Virus record (IMG/VR): IMGVR_UViG_3300006192_000008
Coordinates: 1 to 64,000 of that record
Source: a virus
Length of the DNA: 64,000 nt
Direction: 5' to 3' (one strand)
Under the pieces are notes generated by a model. It was not told where the DNA came from, made no database searches, and saw nothing but the letters and a program-made list of their open reading frames with translations. Shown here piece by piece: positions 7,215-15,946 of this stretch (the first letter of the stretch is position 1; each line of letters begins with the position of its first letter). A program made the translations under genes and the position numbers.

Positions 7215-7486
7215 CATATGACCCAGAAAATTGCTCAATTGTCCTGACGGACCACAATGGTAAAGAATACTGCATTACAGGATTTGCTGATGCTGACTTG
7301 AAATTTGAACAGATGTGGCACAGAATTATCAATGTTCAAGACGATGGTTCATACCTTGTCTATTGCATGGACAATAATTTCTGTGGTAGCACTATACATT
7401 TCACAAAAGAAATGTATCATAAGCACATAAAGGATTTGAAGCCTAGTGTTGAGAGTCCGTTTAAGTTTAATAAGGTTGATCTATGA
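7211..7486 (+). CDS. hypothetical protein, 91 aa
   Basis: Beta-rich small protein with two cysteines, coupled to both neighbours by four-base ATGA overlaps. No motif recognised. Confidence 0.65.
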   Translation: MTYDPENCSIVLTDHNGKEYCITGFADADLKFEQMWHRIINVQDDGSYLVYCMDNNFCGSTIHFTKEMYHKHIKDLKPSVESPFKFNKVDL

Positions 7487-7737
7487 GAAACCCTGTGAAG
7501 CGTCATATGCACAAGTCTGTAAGAGCCTCTGTGGAGGCTTCTAAGCGACGTTCGTTGCAAAGTGAGGCTACCCTACAGGAAATGTCTGAATCGCTCTTAA
7601 ACGATGCTGTAGAGCCTCAAACAATCACTTTTGAGAGCGGTTCTGAGGTGCATTGGGATTATTCAGAAGATTCTTTACAAGGTTGTATGAATGATGTAGG
7701 ATCAAGTAGTATTTCGATTGATTGTGAGGAGGATTGA
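7483..7737 (+). CDS. hypothetical protein, 84 aa
   Basis: A basic, Arg/His-rich N-terminus (about 25 residues) is followed by a strongly acidic C-terminus ending in CEED. Start by ATGA overlap. Function unknown; the charge split could mean a nucleic-acid or protein adaptor. Confidence 0.65.
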   Translation: MRNPVKRHMHKSVRASVEASKRRSLQSEATLQEMSESLLNDAVEPQTITFESGSEVHWDYSEDSLQGCMNDVGSSSISIDCEED

Positions 7738-7738
7738 G

Positions 7739-7960
7739 ATGAGCTATGCAAAACTTGCACCCAGTGGACGTATTATTCCCTCTGTAGAACATTGTGGAGA
7801 GCTTCAGTGGAAGCTACGTTATGCACAAGACAGCTTGACAAAGCAGGATATGTTGGTGATTGCTCATTATTTATCTCAGTACGCAGCATTTCATGAGCAG
7901 ACTAATAAACATAGGAATGAATGGTTTAAAGAATATAAATTGGTTTGGGAGAATGAGTGA
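7739..7960 (+). CDS. hypothetical protein, 73 aa
   Basis: Start at ATG 7739, one base after the previous stop and after GAGGAGGATTG. Helical, with a LAHYLSQYAAFHEQT stretch typical of small phage proteins. Function unknown. Confidence 0.65.
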   Translation: MSYAKLAPSGRIIPSVEHCGELQWKLRYAQDSLTKQDMLVIAHYLSQYAAFHEQTNKHRNEWFKEYKLVWENE

Positions 7961-8262
7961 TGAACAAACAATATGAACTATACATTGACAGCTTTACATT
8001 CTTTGTTAATGTAACAGGCTACTGGCACCAACCAGCTCTAGGCCCATCAGCGGATAATGACGTAGATTGCTATGGGTATACAGAGGTTGATTGGGATGTC
8101 ACTAGCGTGACATATTGCGATGAAGATGGGAATGAATTTGAAACTACTGTAGATATTGAAGAATATTCTGAATTGATTGAAGAGAAGCTTCTTGAGATTA
8201 GGAAGGATGAGGTAGACAGTCAGGATTATGATGACTTTGATGATGGTTATGATGGGTATTAA
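7960..8262 (+). CDS. hypothetical acidic protein, 100 aa
   Basis: ATG at 7960 shares one base with the preceding stop (TGATG). N-terminal beta-rich region, then a very acidic tail with Asp/Tyr/Gly (ending DDFDDGYDGY). Such acidic tails occur in DNA mimics and SSB-like proteins, but nothing else supports a function. Confidence 0.65.
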   Translation: MNKQYELYIDSFTFFVNVTGYWHQPALGPSADNDVDCYGYTEVDWDVTSVTYCDEDGNEFETTVDIEEYSELIEEKLLEIRKDEVDSQDYDDFDDGYDGY

Positions 8263-8274
8263 GGAGAATAAATA

Positions 8275-8430
8275 ATGGGTTGGACATATGAAGTTACTAA
8301 GTTTGTAAAAGTTGACAACTATTATCAAGACGTGTTTGAATATCGAGGAGAAAGCTTATTGAAAGCTATTCTTGCTATTCTACGAGCACGGAAAGAGAGT
8401 GGGTGTGTTACGTTTACTTGGAGAGGTTGA
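8275..8430 (+). CDS. hypothetical protein, 51 aa
   Basis: A short gene with AAGGAG 7 bases before the ATG at 8275. The protein (starts MGWTYEVTKFVKVDNYY, ends CVTFTWRG) matches the shape of tiny beta-alpha-beta proteins common in phages. Function unknown. Confidence 0.65.
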   Translation: MGWTYEVTKFVKVDNYYQDVFEYRGESLLKAILAILRARKESGCVTFTWRG

Positions 8431-8501
8431 TGGGTATTGAGGATGGTAAGCTAGAGATTTTTGGATAGTTGTGTTTGGGTAATTAATTGGAGGAAGAGAT
8501 A

Positions 8502-9011
8502 GTGGGACTTTGTATTATTCCGATAACTTTTAAAAAGGCATGTGAATTTGTAACTAGTCTTCACAGGCATAATAAAGCCCCTCGTGGGCATAAGTTCAGT
8601 ATAGGTTTAGTTAATGAGGAAAAGCAGTTAGTTGGGGTGGCAATGGCTGGCCGACCAGTTTCTAGACATTTTGATAATGGTTTAACTTTGGAAGTAAATA
8701 GGACTTGCACAGACGGGACAAAAAATGCAAACTCTATGCTATATGGTGCTATCTGGAGAGCTGCCAAAGCAATGGGTTACGTTAGGTGTATAACATATAC
8801 ACAATCAGAGGAAACGGGAGCATCTCTAAGAGCCGCAGGATGGGTAAAAGTGAGAGAAATTAAAGCTAGAAAGTCATGGGCTGAAAGCAGTACAGGAGAG
8901 TATGCAAAAATGAGGGACCCCATTGGTAATGGGGGAGTTGAAAGGGTTTTGTGGGAAATAGTTTCTAGTAAGAACCTTTTAGAAAGCTCTACTGTCGGGC
9001 TTGTTGAGTAG
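8502..9011 (+). CDS. XF1762-family, GNAT-like acetyltransferase-fold protein, 169 aa
   Basis: The start is placed at GTG 8502 with GGAGG nine bases before it; an in-frame TTG at 8487 is an alternative. The sequence has the family hallmarks: KACEFV..LHRHN, FSIGL......LVGVAMAGRPVSR, LEVNRTCTDGTKNANSML, and an AA..MGY..CITYT..EETGASLRAAGW segment that mimics the GNAT acetyl-CoA-binding loop. The family is frequent in phages and prophages; the substrate is unknown. Confidence 0.8.
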   Translation: MGLCIIPITFKKACEFVTSLHRHNKAPRGHKFSIGLVNEEKQLVGVAMAGRPVSRHFDNGLTLEVNRTCTDGTKNANSMLYGAIWRAAKAMGYVRCITYTQSEETGASLRAAGWVKVREIKARKSWAESSTGEYAKMRDPIGNGGVERVLWEIVSSKNLLESSTVGLVE

Positions 9012-9081
9012 TAATACTAGAGATTATTACTTCATATCAATTTAGGTATAAAGAGCTTTGTAATTAATTGGAGGAAATAAA

Positions 9082-10800
9082 TTGGCTTGTGTAACTAAGA
9101 TTAAACATGATGTACCACATTGCACAGCAGATAAGGGTTTGCAAGTATTCTACGACGATGGCAAGAATACTTTTACGGGCTACTGTTTTAGCTGTGCAGC
9201 TAAAGGCTTAGAGGCTTATGTCTCCGACCCTTATAATGGGAAACTCCCAGCTCCACCAAAGCGTAAGTCTGAGGATGAAGTCTTTGAAGAGATTCAGGAG
9301 ATTCGTAATCTAAAATCTCCTCGTGAAGAGCATCGTGGGATTGCACCAGAATACTTTGCTCGGGCTGGGATTAAACTGGCATACAGTGAGTATGACGGCA
9401 AAACTCCATTTACATTCAACTTCCCTTACACAATTGATGCCAAGCTTGTTGGTTACAAAGCTATCATGCTTGATAAGAAAGCTATGTGGTCTATTGGTGA
9501 TATTAAGGGAGCTGATCTGTTTAACTGGGAGATTGCCAAGAAGAATGCCAGCGGCCCTAAGCCTCGTCTTTATGTGACAGAAGGTGAATGGGATTGCCGA
9601 GCACTAGAGCAGATGCTTGAAGCTCATGCAGCTAAGCGTAAGAGTGCTTACAACAAGTTCTCTGTTACAAGCCTCCCGCATGGTGTTGGAAGTGCCGTCA
9701 CAACTCTCGGTCGCATGCGTAAAGAGATTGATAAATTCTTTACTGAAATTGTGCTAGTGTTCGACAGTGATGAAGCCGGACTTAAAGCTGTAAAAGATGT
9801 ACAGAAGATTCTGCCAGACGTTAAGACTGTAACCTACCCAACCAATGCCAAAGATGCAAACGAGGCTTTGTTAAAAGGTGATGGTGATTTGTTTGCGGAT
9901 TTCTGTATTTGGAAGAGCGCAAAACCTGTTACTGAAGGTGTTGTTAGTGTTGGTACAGTGCTCAGTCGTGACCTTGAGCCTCCACAACCGGGCTTCTCCT
10001 ATCCTTGGCAAGCATTTACGGACATGAACTGCACCCAGCGAATGGGTGAGGCTACGTGTACCGCCGCTGGCGTTGGTCTGGGTAAGACTTTGATTGCTCA
10101 CATGAAGCATGCACACAATATTATTGAACACAAGGAGAAGACATTTCTTGTTTTGTTGGAGGAACCAAACCGAACAACTTTGTATAACATGGCAGGTAAG
10201 ATTGATGGGATTCCATACCACGTACCAAGCATCCATGAGAAACATCGTGAGCAGTATCTTGAAACGGCATACAGTCTGGAAGGTAAATTGTTCCTGTGGG
10301 AAAGTGAAGGTCAAGCGGCACACAATCGCTTTGACATTGAAGAGATTGTAAAAGCTGTTCGTTACAATACAATGGAGTATGGTGTAAGATTCCATGCAAT
10401 TGACAACATGACACGTTTGGTTGATCACCTTTCCACTGGTGAAGCTAATGAGTTTATCAACAAGTGGTCTAGTGAGCTTGCAAACCTAGCTGCTGAGCTA
10501 AACATTCACATTGACCTCTACAGTCACCTTAACCCACCAAAGGGTAAGGATTCTAGGGATCATGAGAATGGTGGTGAAGTGCTGGCTAGTCAGTTGACGG
10601 GTAGTCGTGGTATTATGCGTGCTTTCCCACTGATTATGAGTTTTGAACGTAACAAGCATGCACAAGGTGACTTGAAAGCAAACAGCTTCTTGGGTTGTAT
10701 CAAGAACCGTATGTTTGGTGGTGAAGATAAGTTCAAGACACGTTACGAGCAAAGTACAGGCCGACTCCTTCAATACGAGTGGGAAGGCGATTCACTATAA
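9082..10800 (+). CDS. T7 gp4-like DNA primase-helicase, 572 aa
   Basis: Unwinds DNA and lays primers at the fork. The N-terminal ~45 residues hold a His/Cys zinc site (HC near residue 13, CFSC near 38). A TOPRIM primase domain follows, with the VTEGEWD glutamate near 168 and the DSDEAG acidic motif near 233. The RecA-type helicase domain has Walker A (AAGVGLGKT near 333), a hydrophobic strand ending LLEEP, and late motifs around GSRGIMRAFP and an arginine-rich segment. The start is TTG at 9082 with GGAGG nine bases upstream. It sits directly before DNA polymerase, as in T7-like replication modules. Confidence in the role is high. Confidence 0.93.
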   Translation: MACVTKIKHDVPHCTADKGLQVFYDDGKNTFTGYCFSCAAKGLEAYVSDPYNGKLPAPPKRKSEDEVFEEIQEIRNLKSPREEHRGIAPEYFARAGIKLAYSEYDGKTPFTFNFPYTIDAKLVGYKAIMLDKKAMWSIGDIKGADLFNWEIAKKNASGPKPRLYVTEGEWDCRALEQMLEAHAAKRKSAYNKFSVTSLPHGVGSAVTTLGRMRKEIDKFFTEIVLVFDSDEAGLKAVKDVQKILPDVKTVTYPTNAKDANEALLKGDGDLFADFCIWKSAKPVTEGVVSVGTVLSRDLEPPQPGFSYPWQAFTDMNCTQRMGEATCTAAGVGLGKTLIAHMKHAHNIIEHKEKTFLVLLEEPNRTTLYNMAGKIDGIPYHVPSIHEKHREQYLETAYSLEGKLFLWESEGQAAHNRFDIEEIVKAVRYNTMEYGVRFHAIDNMTRLVDHLSTGEANEFINKWSSELANLAAELNIHIDLYSHLNPPKGKDSRDHENGGEVLASQLTGSRGIMRAFPLIMSFERNKHAQGDLKANSFLGCIKNRMFGGEDKFKTRYEQSTGRLLQYEWEGDSL

Positions 10801-10810
10801 GGAGGCTGTT

Positions 10811-12955
10811 TTGAAACCTATTTACAATTGGAAGCTCGCTACTGTGGCGGACTTGGAATCCGATAATTTGCTAGACCTTGCTACTAAGTTGCATGTGCTT
10901 GGTTTTCAAATGAATGAAAAAGAGATTAAAACTTTCCGAGGCTCAACAGAAGGTGAGAGGATTGTCAAATTCTTTAAGTGGCACGTAGATAACGAGATTC
11001 CAATTGTAATGCACAATGGTATTTCTTTTGACGTACCTTTGATGGAAAAGTTGTTTGGTGTTGATTTGTCCAATCTAATGCTGATTGATACCCTTGCTTT
11101 GAGCTGGTATCTCAACCCTGATCGCCGTCAACATGGCCTTGGCACATTCTGGGAAGATTATGGTATTGAGAAGCCTGTTGTAGAAGATTGGTCTGAACAG
11201 CTTTATGAGGTTTATCAGAATCGAGTTGTAGAGGACGTTAAGATTAACCAAGCTCTTTGGAAAGACTTGAAGAAACGTCTTATTGAGCTTTACACAACAG
11301 CTCGTGTTGAGATTGATTCTGGTGCTGTAGGTGGCAAACGTCTGTCCGATGATGAGGTGTTGTATATTGATAGTCTGGTTGGCTTGTCTGTTGAAGAGCA
11401 TATCAACCGTCTATTAACATTCTTGATGTTTAAGATGGACTGTGCTCGCCTACAAGAGAAGACACGTTGGGAAGTGGATGTTGATCTGTTGCTTGAGACA
11501 GAGAAAAAGCTTGAAATTATCTGTGAAGCTGCAAGGTCTGAGCTTGAAAGTGTAATGCCAAAGGTTCCACAATTTACTAAGAAAGAGGCTCCAAAGAAGC
11601 CTTACAAGAAGGATGGTACACTTTCTGCTATTGGGGTTAAGTGGGAAGAGCTGATGCGTACTTACGATGCCAAGGAAGTTGATGAGTACGGAACATTGAA
11701 GGTTCAACAAACTGAGGTTAAGGGTGTCTACAAGGTGCTGAACGGTTATGAAGAGCCAAGCGCCTCTAGTCCAGCCCAAGTCAAAGCTTTGCTTTACTCT
11801 CATGATTGGGTTCCGGTCAGCTTCAAATATGAGAAGGATGAAGAGAAGTTTAATGCATGGATTGCCAAGAAACCAAAGGAAGGTTCACACCATAGCAAAT
11901 GGACAGAGTGGAAAGAATCACGTCCTGAAGAACGTGCAATCCCACAAATCACTGTAGGAGGTGAAGATGGTAAAGAGCTTTGCGAATCTGTATTGGAATT
12001 GGCTGAAGATGTTCCAGAGATTCGTAAGTATGCAGAGTACAACGTAGCCAAGCATCGTCTTGGTGTGGTTAAGGGCTTTATCCGTGATCTGAAAGATGGT
12101 AAATGGCTTCAAGCTCGTATTGGTGGTTTCACTAACACCCTACGTGTGCAGCATCGTGAGCTTGTAAATCTTCCGGGTGTAGACAAACCTTATGGTGAAG
12201 ACATTCGTGGCGTTCTAATTGCTGGCGATGGTAAGTGCCTCCTTGGCTCAGACATGAGTAGCCTTGAGGATCGTGTGAAGCATAACTTTATGTTGCCACA
12301 TGACCCTGAATACGTTGCTACAATGCAAGAAGAAGACTTTGACCCCCATATTTTAACTGCCTTCACTGCTGGCATGGTGACAAAGAAAGAGTATGAAGAC
12401 TTTAAACGTGGTGAGAAATCTGCTAACGCCAAAGCTGCACGTAAGAAGGGAAAGACCACAAACTATGCTTCTGTGTACAACGCAGGTGCTGCTAAGATTG
12501 CACAAGCTGCTGGAGTCTCACTAAAGGAGGGTAAACAACTACATGAAGGCTATTGGAAGCTTAACTGGTCTGTTAAAGCCATTGCTGAAGAACAGGTAGT
12601 GATCCGTGACAGTAAAGGTGGCAAGTGGTTGGTGAACCCAATCAACGGTTTCTGCTACTCCTTGCGTAAGGAATCTGATAGATTCTCTACGCTCGCTCAA
12701 GGTACTGGCAGTTATTTCTTTGACATGTGGGTTGACAACATCCTTAATGAGACTCAAGCTAGGTATGGTAGAAAGACTCTGACAGGCAGCTTCCATGATG
12801 AGTGCATTCTTTGTGTGAAAGACAGCGAGAAATTTAAAACTGAGTTTGCAGAAATCATCAAAGAAGCAGTTGACAGAGTGAACGTAGAGTATAAACTACG
12901 GAGGAAGCTTGGTTGTGAAGTGCAGGCTGGCAAGTGTTACAGTGAGATTCACTAA
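10811..12955 (+). CDS. T7-like family A DNA polymerase with 3'-5' exonuclease, 714 aa
   Basis: Replicates the phage genome. The start is TTG at 10811 behind AAGGAGG. The exonuclease domain has the ExoI-type VADLESDNLL near residue 10, MHNGISFDVPL near 66, and a later acidic segment. The polymerase domain has motif A (GSDMSSLEDRV), motif B (KKGKTTNYASVYNAG, a variant lacking the usual FG/YG glycines) and motif C (GSFHDECIL) in the last 120 residues. Size and order match T7 gp5-like enzymes. It lies ten bases after the primase-helicase gene. Confidence 0.95.
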   Translation: MKPIYNWKLATVADLESDNLLDLATKLHVLGFQMNEKEIKTFRGSTEGERIVKFFKWHVDNEIPIVMHNGISFDVPLMEKLFGVDLSNLMLIDTLALSWYLNPDRRQHGLGTFWEDYGIEKPVVEDWSEQLYEVYQNRVVEDVKINQALWKDLKKRLIELYTTARVEIDSGAVGGKRLSDDEVLYIDSLVGLSVEEHINRLLTFLMFKMDCARLQEKTRWEVDVDLLLETEKKLEIICEAARSELESVMPKVPQFTKKEAPKKPYKKDGTLSAIGVKWEELMRTYDAKEVDEYGTLKVQQTEVKGVYKVLNGYEEPSASSPAQVKALLYSHDWVPVSFKYEKDEEKFNAWIAKKPKEGSHHSKWTEWKESRPEERAIPQITVGGEDGKELCESVLELAEDVPEIRKYAEYNVAKHRLGVVKGFIRDLKDGKWLQARIGGFTNTLRVQHRELVNLPGVDKPYGEDIRGVLIAGDGKCLLGSDMSSLEDRVKHNFMLPHDPEYVATMQEEDFDPHILTAFTAGMVTKKEYEDFKRGEKSANAKAARKKGKTTNYASVYNAGAAKIAQAAGVSLKEGKQLHEGYWKLNWSVKAIAEEQVVIRDSKGGKWLVNPINGFCYSLRKESDRFSTLAQGTGSYFFDMWVDNILNETQARYGRKTLTGSFHDECILCVKDSEKFKTEFAEIIKEAVDRVNVEYKLRRKLGCEVQAGKCYSEIH

Positions 12956-12972
12956 AATAATTTAAATTTCAC

Positions 12973-13001
12973 TTGCGCTATCAAAGAAAATGTGAAACAA
13001 T
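12973..13001 (+). promoter_or_regulatory. possible weak promoter
   Basis: TTGCGC (12973-12978), 17-bp spacer, AACAAT (12996-13001). The bases after the -10 (ATGG..CCACATTAA.CAA) closely resemble those after the stronger promoter at 62831-62858. A TTTCAC/GTGAAA inverted repeat spans the same bases. The match to sigma70 is poor, so this is tentative. Confidence 0.35.
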
Positions 13002-13032
13002 GGCTCCACATTAAACAAGAGGAGGATGTGAG

Positions 13033-13191
13033 ATGGAAGACAATAGTAAGATTCGGTATGAACTGACAGACGTTCAATTTGAACGGTTTGAGAAAATCCT
13101 TGATGAGGTTTGTGTCAAGGATAATGGTAAGCTTCAAGGGCTGTTAAACCGCCCAAAGCGTTGGGCTAAATCTGAGGAGGCTACAAAATGA
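13033..13191 (+). CDS. hypothetical protein, 52 aa
   Basis: ATG at 13033 follows GAGGAGGATGTGAG. Helical, charged, function unknown. Its stop overlaps the next start (ATGA at 13188-13191). Confidence 0.65.
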   Translation: MEDNSKIRYELTDVQFERFEKILDEVCVKDNGKLQGLLNRPKRWAKSEEATK

Positions 13192-13301
13192 AATCATATA
13201 TCTATACATGCGTAATCAAATCCTCGGGTATCCCTATTCAAGACATTGCTTATTCTCGCCAAGAAGCACGTCAAATGAAAAGCTTGTATGAAGGTGTATA
13301 A
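13188..13301 (+). CDS. hypothetical protein, 37 aa, probably interrupted by a frameshift
   Basis: Reads MKSYIYTCVIKSSG... QEARQMKSLYEGV and stops at 13299-13301. If one G is skipped near 13294, the frame continues as VYKGKVNILRYENPAKIR to a TAA at about 13350, giving a ~54-residue protein of a common small-phage pattern (SxxEA...Y.G.V.I.RY....R). It is therefore either a broken gene, a sequencing error, or a programmed +1 shift. Confidence 0.5.
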   Translation: MKSYIYTCVIKSSGIPIQDIAYSRQEARQMKSLYEGV

Positions 13302-13359
13302 GGGTAAGGTGAACATCTTGCGTTACGAAAACCCAGCTAAAATTCGATAAGGAGGAAAT

Positions 13360-13782
13360 ATGAGTAACATTCCAAAAGGTTATCAGTTGCACATTACGTC
13401 TTGGACAAACGATGCTGACAACTACAACACAACTATTCACAGCGGTCTTAGTCCAGATGATGTAAACTTTCTACTTCAAATTGTAAAACCATTTAAAAGT
13501 CGCCACTCTGGCGGTAAGTTTGGTAACAATGAAGGATGTACAATGGCGATCAATGAACATATCTTTGAGTGCTGGCAAGGACATAATTCCAAAGAGCATT
13601 CTGCATATGCAGAATGGTTTGAGGATCGTGATGAAGAAGACGAGGACTACGCAGAAGGTTTGTCTGACCTTGCATACGATCTTGTTGGTTGTGATGAATA
13701 CTGCGGCTGGCGAGTATTTGATGGGGCTAAGGTGTTCCACTTCCCAGTTGAAGTAAAAGAAGTAACTGAAACTTTTATCTAA
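13360..13782 (+). CDS. hypothetical protein, 140 aa
   Basis: AAGGAGG precedes the ATG at 13360. The protein is acidic with a DEEDEDYAEG segment near residue 90 and several cysteine and tryptophan residues. It lies between the polymerase and SSB genes, so a replication accessory role is possible but unproven. Confidence 0.7.
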   Translation: MSNIPKGYQLHITSWTNDADNYNTTIHSGLSPDDVNFLLQIVKPFKSRHSGGKFGNNEGCTMAINEHIFECWQGHNSKEHSAYAEWFEDRDEEDEDYAEGLSDLAYDLVGCDEYCGWRVFDGAKVFHFPVEVKEVTETFI

Positions 13783-13794
13783 GGAGAAACAACA

Positions 13795-14007
13795 ATGAAT
13801 GCAAAACAGGCTCGTAAACTACGTCAACAAGCCCGTACATCTGGTGCAGCTGTTGAAACAACATACACAATGGAAGTGTACAATAAGCAATATTTTGATG
13901 TGTTGACGGGGAAGATGAAAGCTTATAAAGTGTATTCCAGTAGCATGGATTTGTGTGTTCGATCTGTGTATCAGGAATTGAAGAAATCATTTAAAGAGGG
14001 TAAGTAA
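13795..14007 (+). CDS. hypothetical basic protein, 70 aa
   Basis: AAGGAG site before ATG. Basic N-terminus (MNAKQARKLRQQART) followed by a tyrosine-rich region. One-base gap to the next gene. Function unknown. Confidence 0.65.
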   Translation: MNAKQARKLRQQARTSGAAVETTYTMEVYNKQYFDVLTGKMKAYKVYSSSMDLCVRSVYQELKKSFKEGK

Positions 14008-14008
14008 T

Positions 14009-14140
14009 ATGGGTTATAGTAAAGATAGTGTCTTGGCTCTGCTGTTGAATGCAATTGCACAAGCAACCAATGATCTGAATATGGAGCGTGTGACTCTTTT
14101 GTCGCAAGCTTATCAACGAATCGCAAGCGTAAATGCTTGA
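14009..14140 (+). CDS. hypothetical protein, 43 aa
   Basis: A short helical protein (starts MGYSKDSVLALLLNAI) with an AGAGGGTAAGT site before the ATG. It fills the space between the 70-aa gene and the SSB gene. Function unknown. Confidence 0.55.
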   Translation: MGYSKDSVLALLLNAIAQATNDLNMERVTLLSQAYQRIASVNA

Positions 14141-14206
14141 GATAATGCAGTAAAACAGTCTCACCAATAGTGAACAAATAATACACAACGTATAGAGGAA
14201 ATAAAT

Positions 14207-14884
14207 ATGACTACAAGTATCATTGTAAAACAACTTCCTAAGTCTGGTACTTTGGAAACCTTCAACGTCTACATCAAGAACACTCCTGTATTTTATGCAG
14301 CAGTTCATGAACCTAAGCTGAAATATCAGAGCACTGACAAAGAGTTTAGTCTGACAGCTTTCGTGGACGAAGAGACTAAAGATAAGCTGATTGACGAAGT
14401 GATGTTGAATAAGAGCTTCGCACAAGTTGGTAAGGATAAGACCAGTAAAGCACCACGTCGCATCAAGTATCCCCTGTCCTCTCAGGTTGAGGAAGGTAAG
14501 GTAAATTATGATGTAGTGGATGGCTTGTTTGGTTTTAACGTAGCCAAACCTGAGTTCAGCAAGAAGGGCAATCCTATGAGTGTCAACGTGATTGATGCAG
14601 AGGGTAATACCTTTACCGAGAACGTAGGTAACGGCTCTGTCTGTACTCTCAAGCTGTTTGGTTACAAGAACCAAGATGGTCAACTCACTGTCACTCTGGA
14701 CACTGTTCAAGTGATTGAGCACATTCCTTATGAAGGTAAAACTTCTGCTGATTCTGTTGAGGATGATGTATTGGGGGTGAGTTATAAAGTGAAGAAGTCT
14801 GATGTTAAGCCTGCTGAACAAGAAGCTCCTAAAGCTGCTCCGGTTGTACAACAAGAAGCTGAAGACTTCGACGACCCGTTCTGA
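14207..14884 (+). CDS. T7 gp2.5-like single-stranded DNA-binding protein, 225 aa
   Basis: Coats single-stranded DNA and recruits replication proteins. The body is an OB-fold-like beta-rich region (about 1-185) with lines such as VNYDVVDGLFGFNVAKPEFSKK split by turns. The last ~40 residues are Ala/Pro/Glu-rich and end in an acidic, aromatic tip EDFDDPF, the hallmark of SSB and gp2.5 tails. Its place in a T7-like replication cluster supports the call. Confidence 0.82.
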   Translation: MTTSIIVKQLPKSGTLETFNVYIKNTPVFYAAVHEPKLKYQSTDKEFSLTAFVDEETKDKLIDEVMLNKSFAQVGKDKTSKAPRRIKYPLSSQVEEGKVNYDVVDGLFGFNVAKPEFSKKGNPMSVNVIDAEGNTFTENVGNGSVCTLKLFGYKNQDGQLTVTLDTVQVIEHIPYEGKTSADSVEDDVLGVSYKVKKSDVKPAEQEAPKAAPVVQQEAEDFDDPF

Positions 14885-14900
14885 TCTAAGTTGATCTAAA

Positions 14901-14928
14901 GCCTCTCTGAAATATGGGAGGCTGTTTT
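14901..14928 (+). terminator. rho-independent-like terminator after the SSB gene
   Basis: GCCTCTC (14901-14907) pairs with GGGAGGC (14916-14922, one G-T pair) and is followed by TGTTTT. It is inside the early operon, so it may lower expression of downstream genes relative to SSB. Confidence 0.65.
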
Positions 14929-14938
14929 AAGGAGACTT

Positions 14939-15106
14939 ATGAAGCCCAATCCATCTCATATCCCCAGGGGCTACATGTGTATCACTTGTGAACACAAGCA
15001 TAGAAAGTGCAATCATCTAGACTTCACTAAGATGCAAGTGATTGGTGTTTTCAAAGATGACGGTACTCGTGAAGTAAAATGTACTGATTTTATTAAAACT
15101 GAATAG
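14939..15106 (+). CDS. hypothetical zinc-site protein, 55 aa
   Basis: AAGGAG before the ATG at 14939. The CITCEHKHRKCNH segment (residues 14-26) gives four to six Cys/His ligands and looks like a small metal site. A later cysteine is at about 48. Function unknown. Confidence 0.65.
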   Translation: MKPNPSHIPRGYMCITCEHKHRKCNHLDFTKMQVIGVFKDDGTREVKCTDFIKTE

Positions 15107-15117
15107 GAGAAATAAAC

Positions 15118-15366
15118 ATGAAAGATAAACAAAACCTCTACAGCCGAGCTTACCAACTGGCTCAAGAAATCATCACTCTGCAAGAAGACTTGAAAGAGCT
15201 GAAGGGTGAGTTCAGTTACGACAAAGAATACAACACTGAAGGCTATGACAAGAAAGAAGTGGCTAAAATCATCAAAGCTGCTGTTGCTAAAGCGAAGGAA
15301 GATGATCTGAAGACTAAAGCTGATGAACTTAATGAGCTTCAGGAAATTCAAGAGACTTATTCGTAA
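15118..15366 (+). CDS. hypothetical helical protein, possibly GapR/DUF2312-like, 82 aa
   Basis: The whole protein is predicted coiled-coil helix (AQEIITLQEDLKELKGEF) followed by GYDKKEVAKIIKAAVAKAK, which resembles the layout of GapR-type DNA-binding proteins (coiled coil, then a conserved basic helix). The resemblance is weak. AGGAG precedes the ATG and a terminator follows the stop. Confidence 0.55.
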   Translation: MKDKQNLYSRAYQLAQEIITLQEDLKELKGEFSYDKEYNTEGYDKKEVAKIIKAAVAKAKEDDLKTKADELNELQEIQETYS

Positions 15367-15377
15367 GATTAATAAAC

Positions 15378-15404
15378 AGCCCTGCTTATGTGGGGCTTTC
15401 TTTT
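15378..15404 (+). terminator. rho-independent terminator
   Basis: AGCCC (15378-15382) pairs with GGGCT (15393-15397) and is followed by TTCTTTT. The binding site of the next gene starts immediately after it. Confidence 0.6.
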
Positions 15405-15414
15405 AGGAGAGACT

Positions 15415-15612
15415 ATGATTGATGTTTTGCGACGAATAGAATATGGAGATACTGGTTCTGGTGATTTTGCAGAAATCACAACTGAGTCTATGCAGAATTT
15501 TGCTATTCTACTTGGAAATGAGAGTGTCTCTGGTGATCGGAGATTTGTAGTTTATGAGTCTGATGTTAACGCCTTGATTGATGCTCTAGTTGAACTTAAA
15601 ACAATGCTTTAG
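15415..15612 (+). CDS. hypothetical protein, 65 aa
   Basis: The start is ATG 15415 after AGGAGAG; the frame is open further upstream but that part crosses the terminator. Acidic alpha/beta protein ending in a helix. Function unknown. Confidence 0.65.
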   Translation: MIDVLRRIEYGDTGSGDFAEITTESMQNFAILLGNESVSGDRRFVVYESDVNALIDALVELKTML

Positions 15613-15623
15613 GAGGAAATGTT

Positions 15624-15941
15624 ATGGGTGTTATTACAACAGCTCGCTTGATGGTTGGTCTTATGTATGAAGACATTGAAGACTGGGTGAGTGAGAACAG
15701 ACGTGATTGTGATGGGCCTTACAGCAACTCCGAAGACCCTATTGACGTATTAGAACGCCTCAACCTTACAATTGCTTCACCTTATTACGATGCTGGCTAT
15801 GAAAACTCCTTTATTGGCATCGAAGTGGAAGATTGTGATATTGCTGAAATCGTCTGTGATCGTATCAAGATTGCTGCGAAGCAGTTTGAGGAGTTGACAG
15901 GTATTATTGGGACTGTTCATGCAGCAGCTGATGTGGGGTGA
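15624..15941 (+). CDS. hypothetical protein, 105 aa
   Basis: AGGAGG precedes the ATG. Acidic, with DGPYSNSEDPIDVLERL in the middle and a C-terminal helix. Five bases before the exonuclease gene. Function unknown. Confidence 0.65.
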   Translation: MGVITTARLMVGLMYEDIEDWVSENRRDCDGPYSNSEDPIDVLERLNLTIASPYYDAGYENSFIGIEVEDCDIAEIVCDRIKIAAKQFEELTGIIGTVHAAADVG

Positions 15942-15946
15942 TATGA

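Noticed and set aside
13991-14854. 287-codon minus-strand frame opposite the SSB gene
   Set aside because: The plus-strand SSB-like protein with its acidic tail is convincing; the antisense product has no family features.
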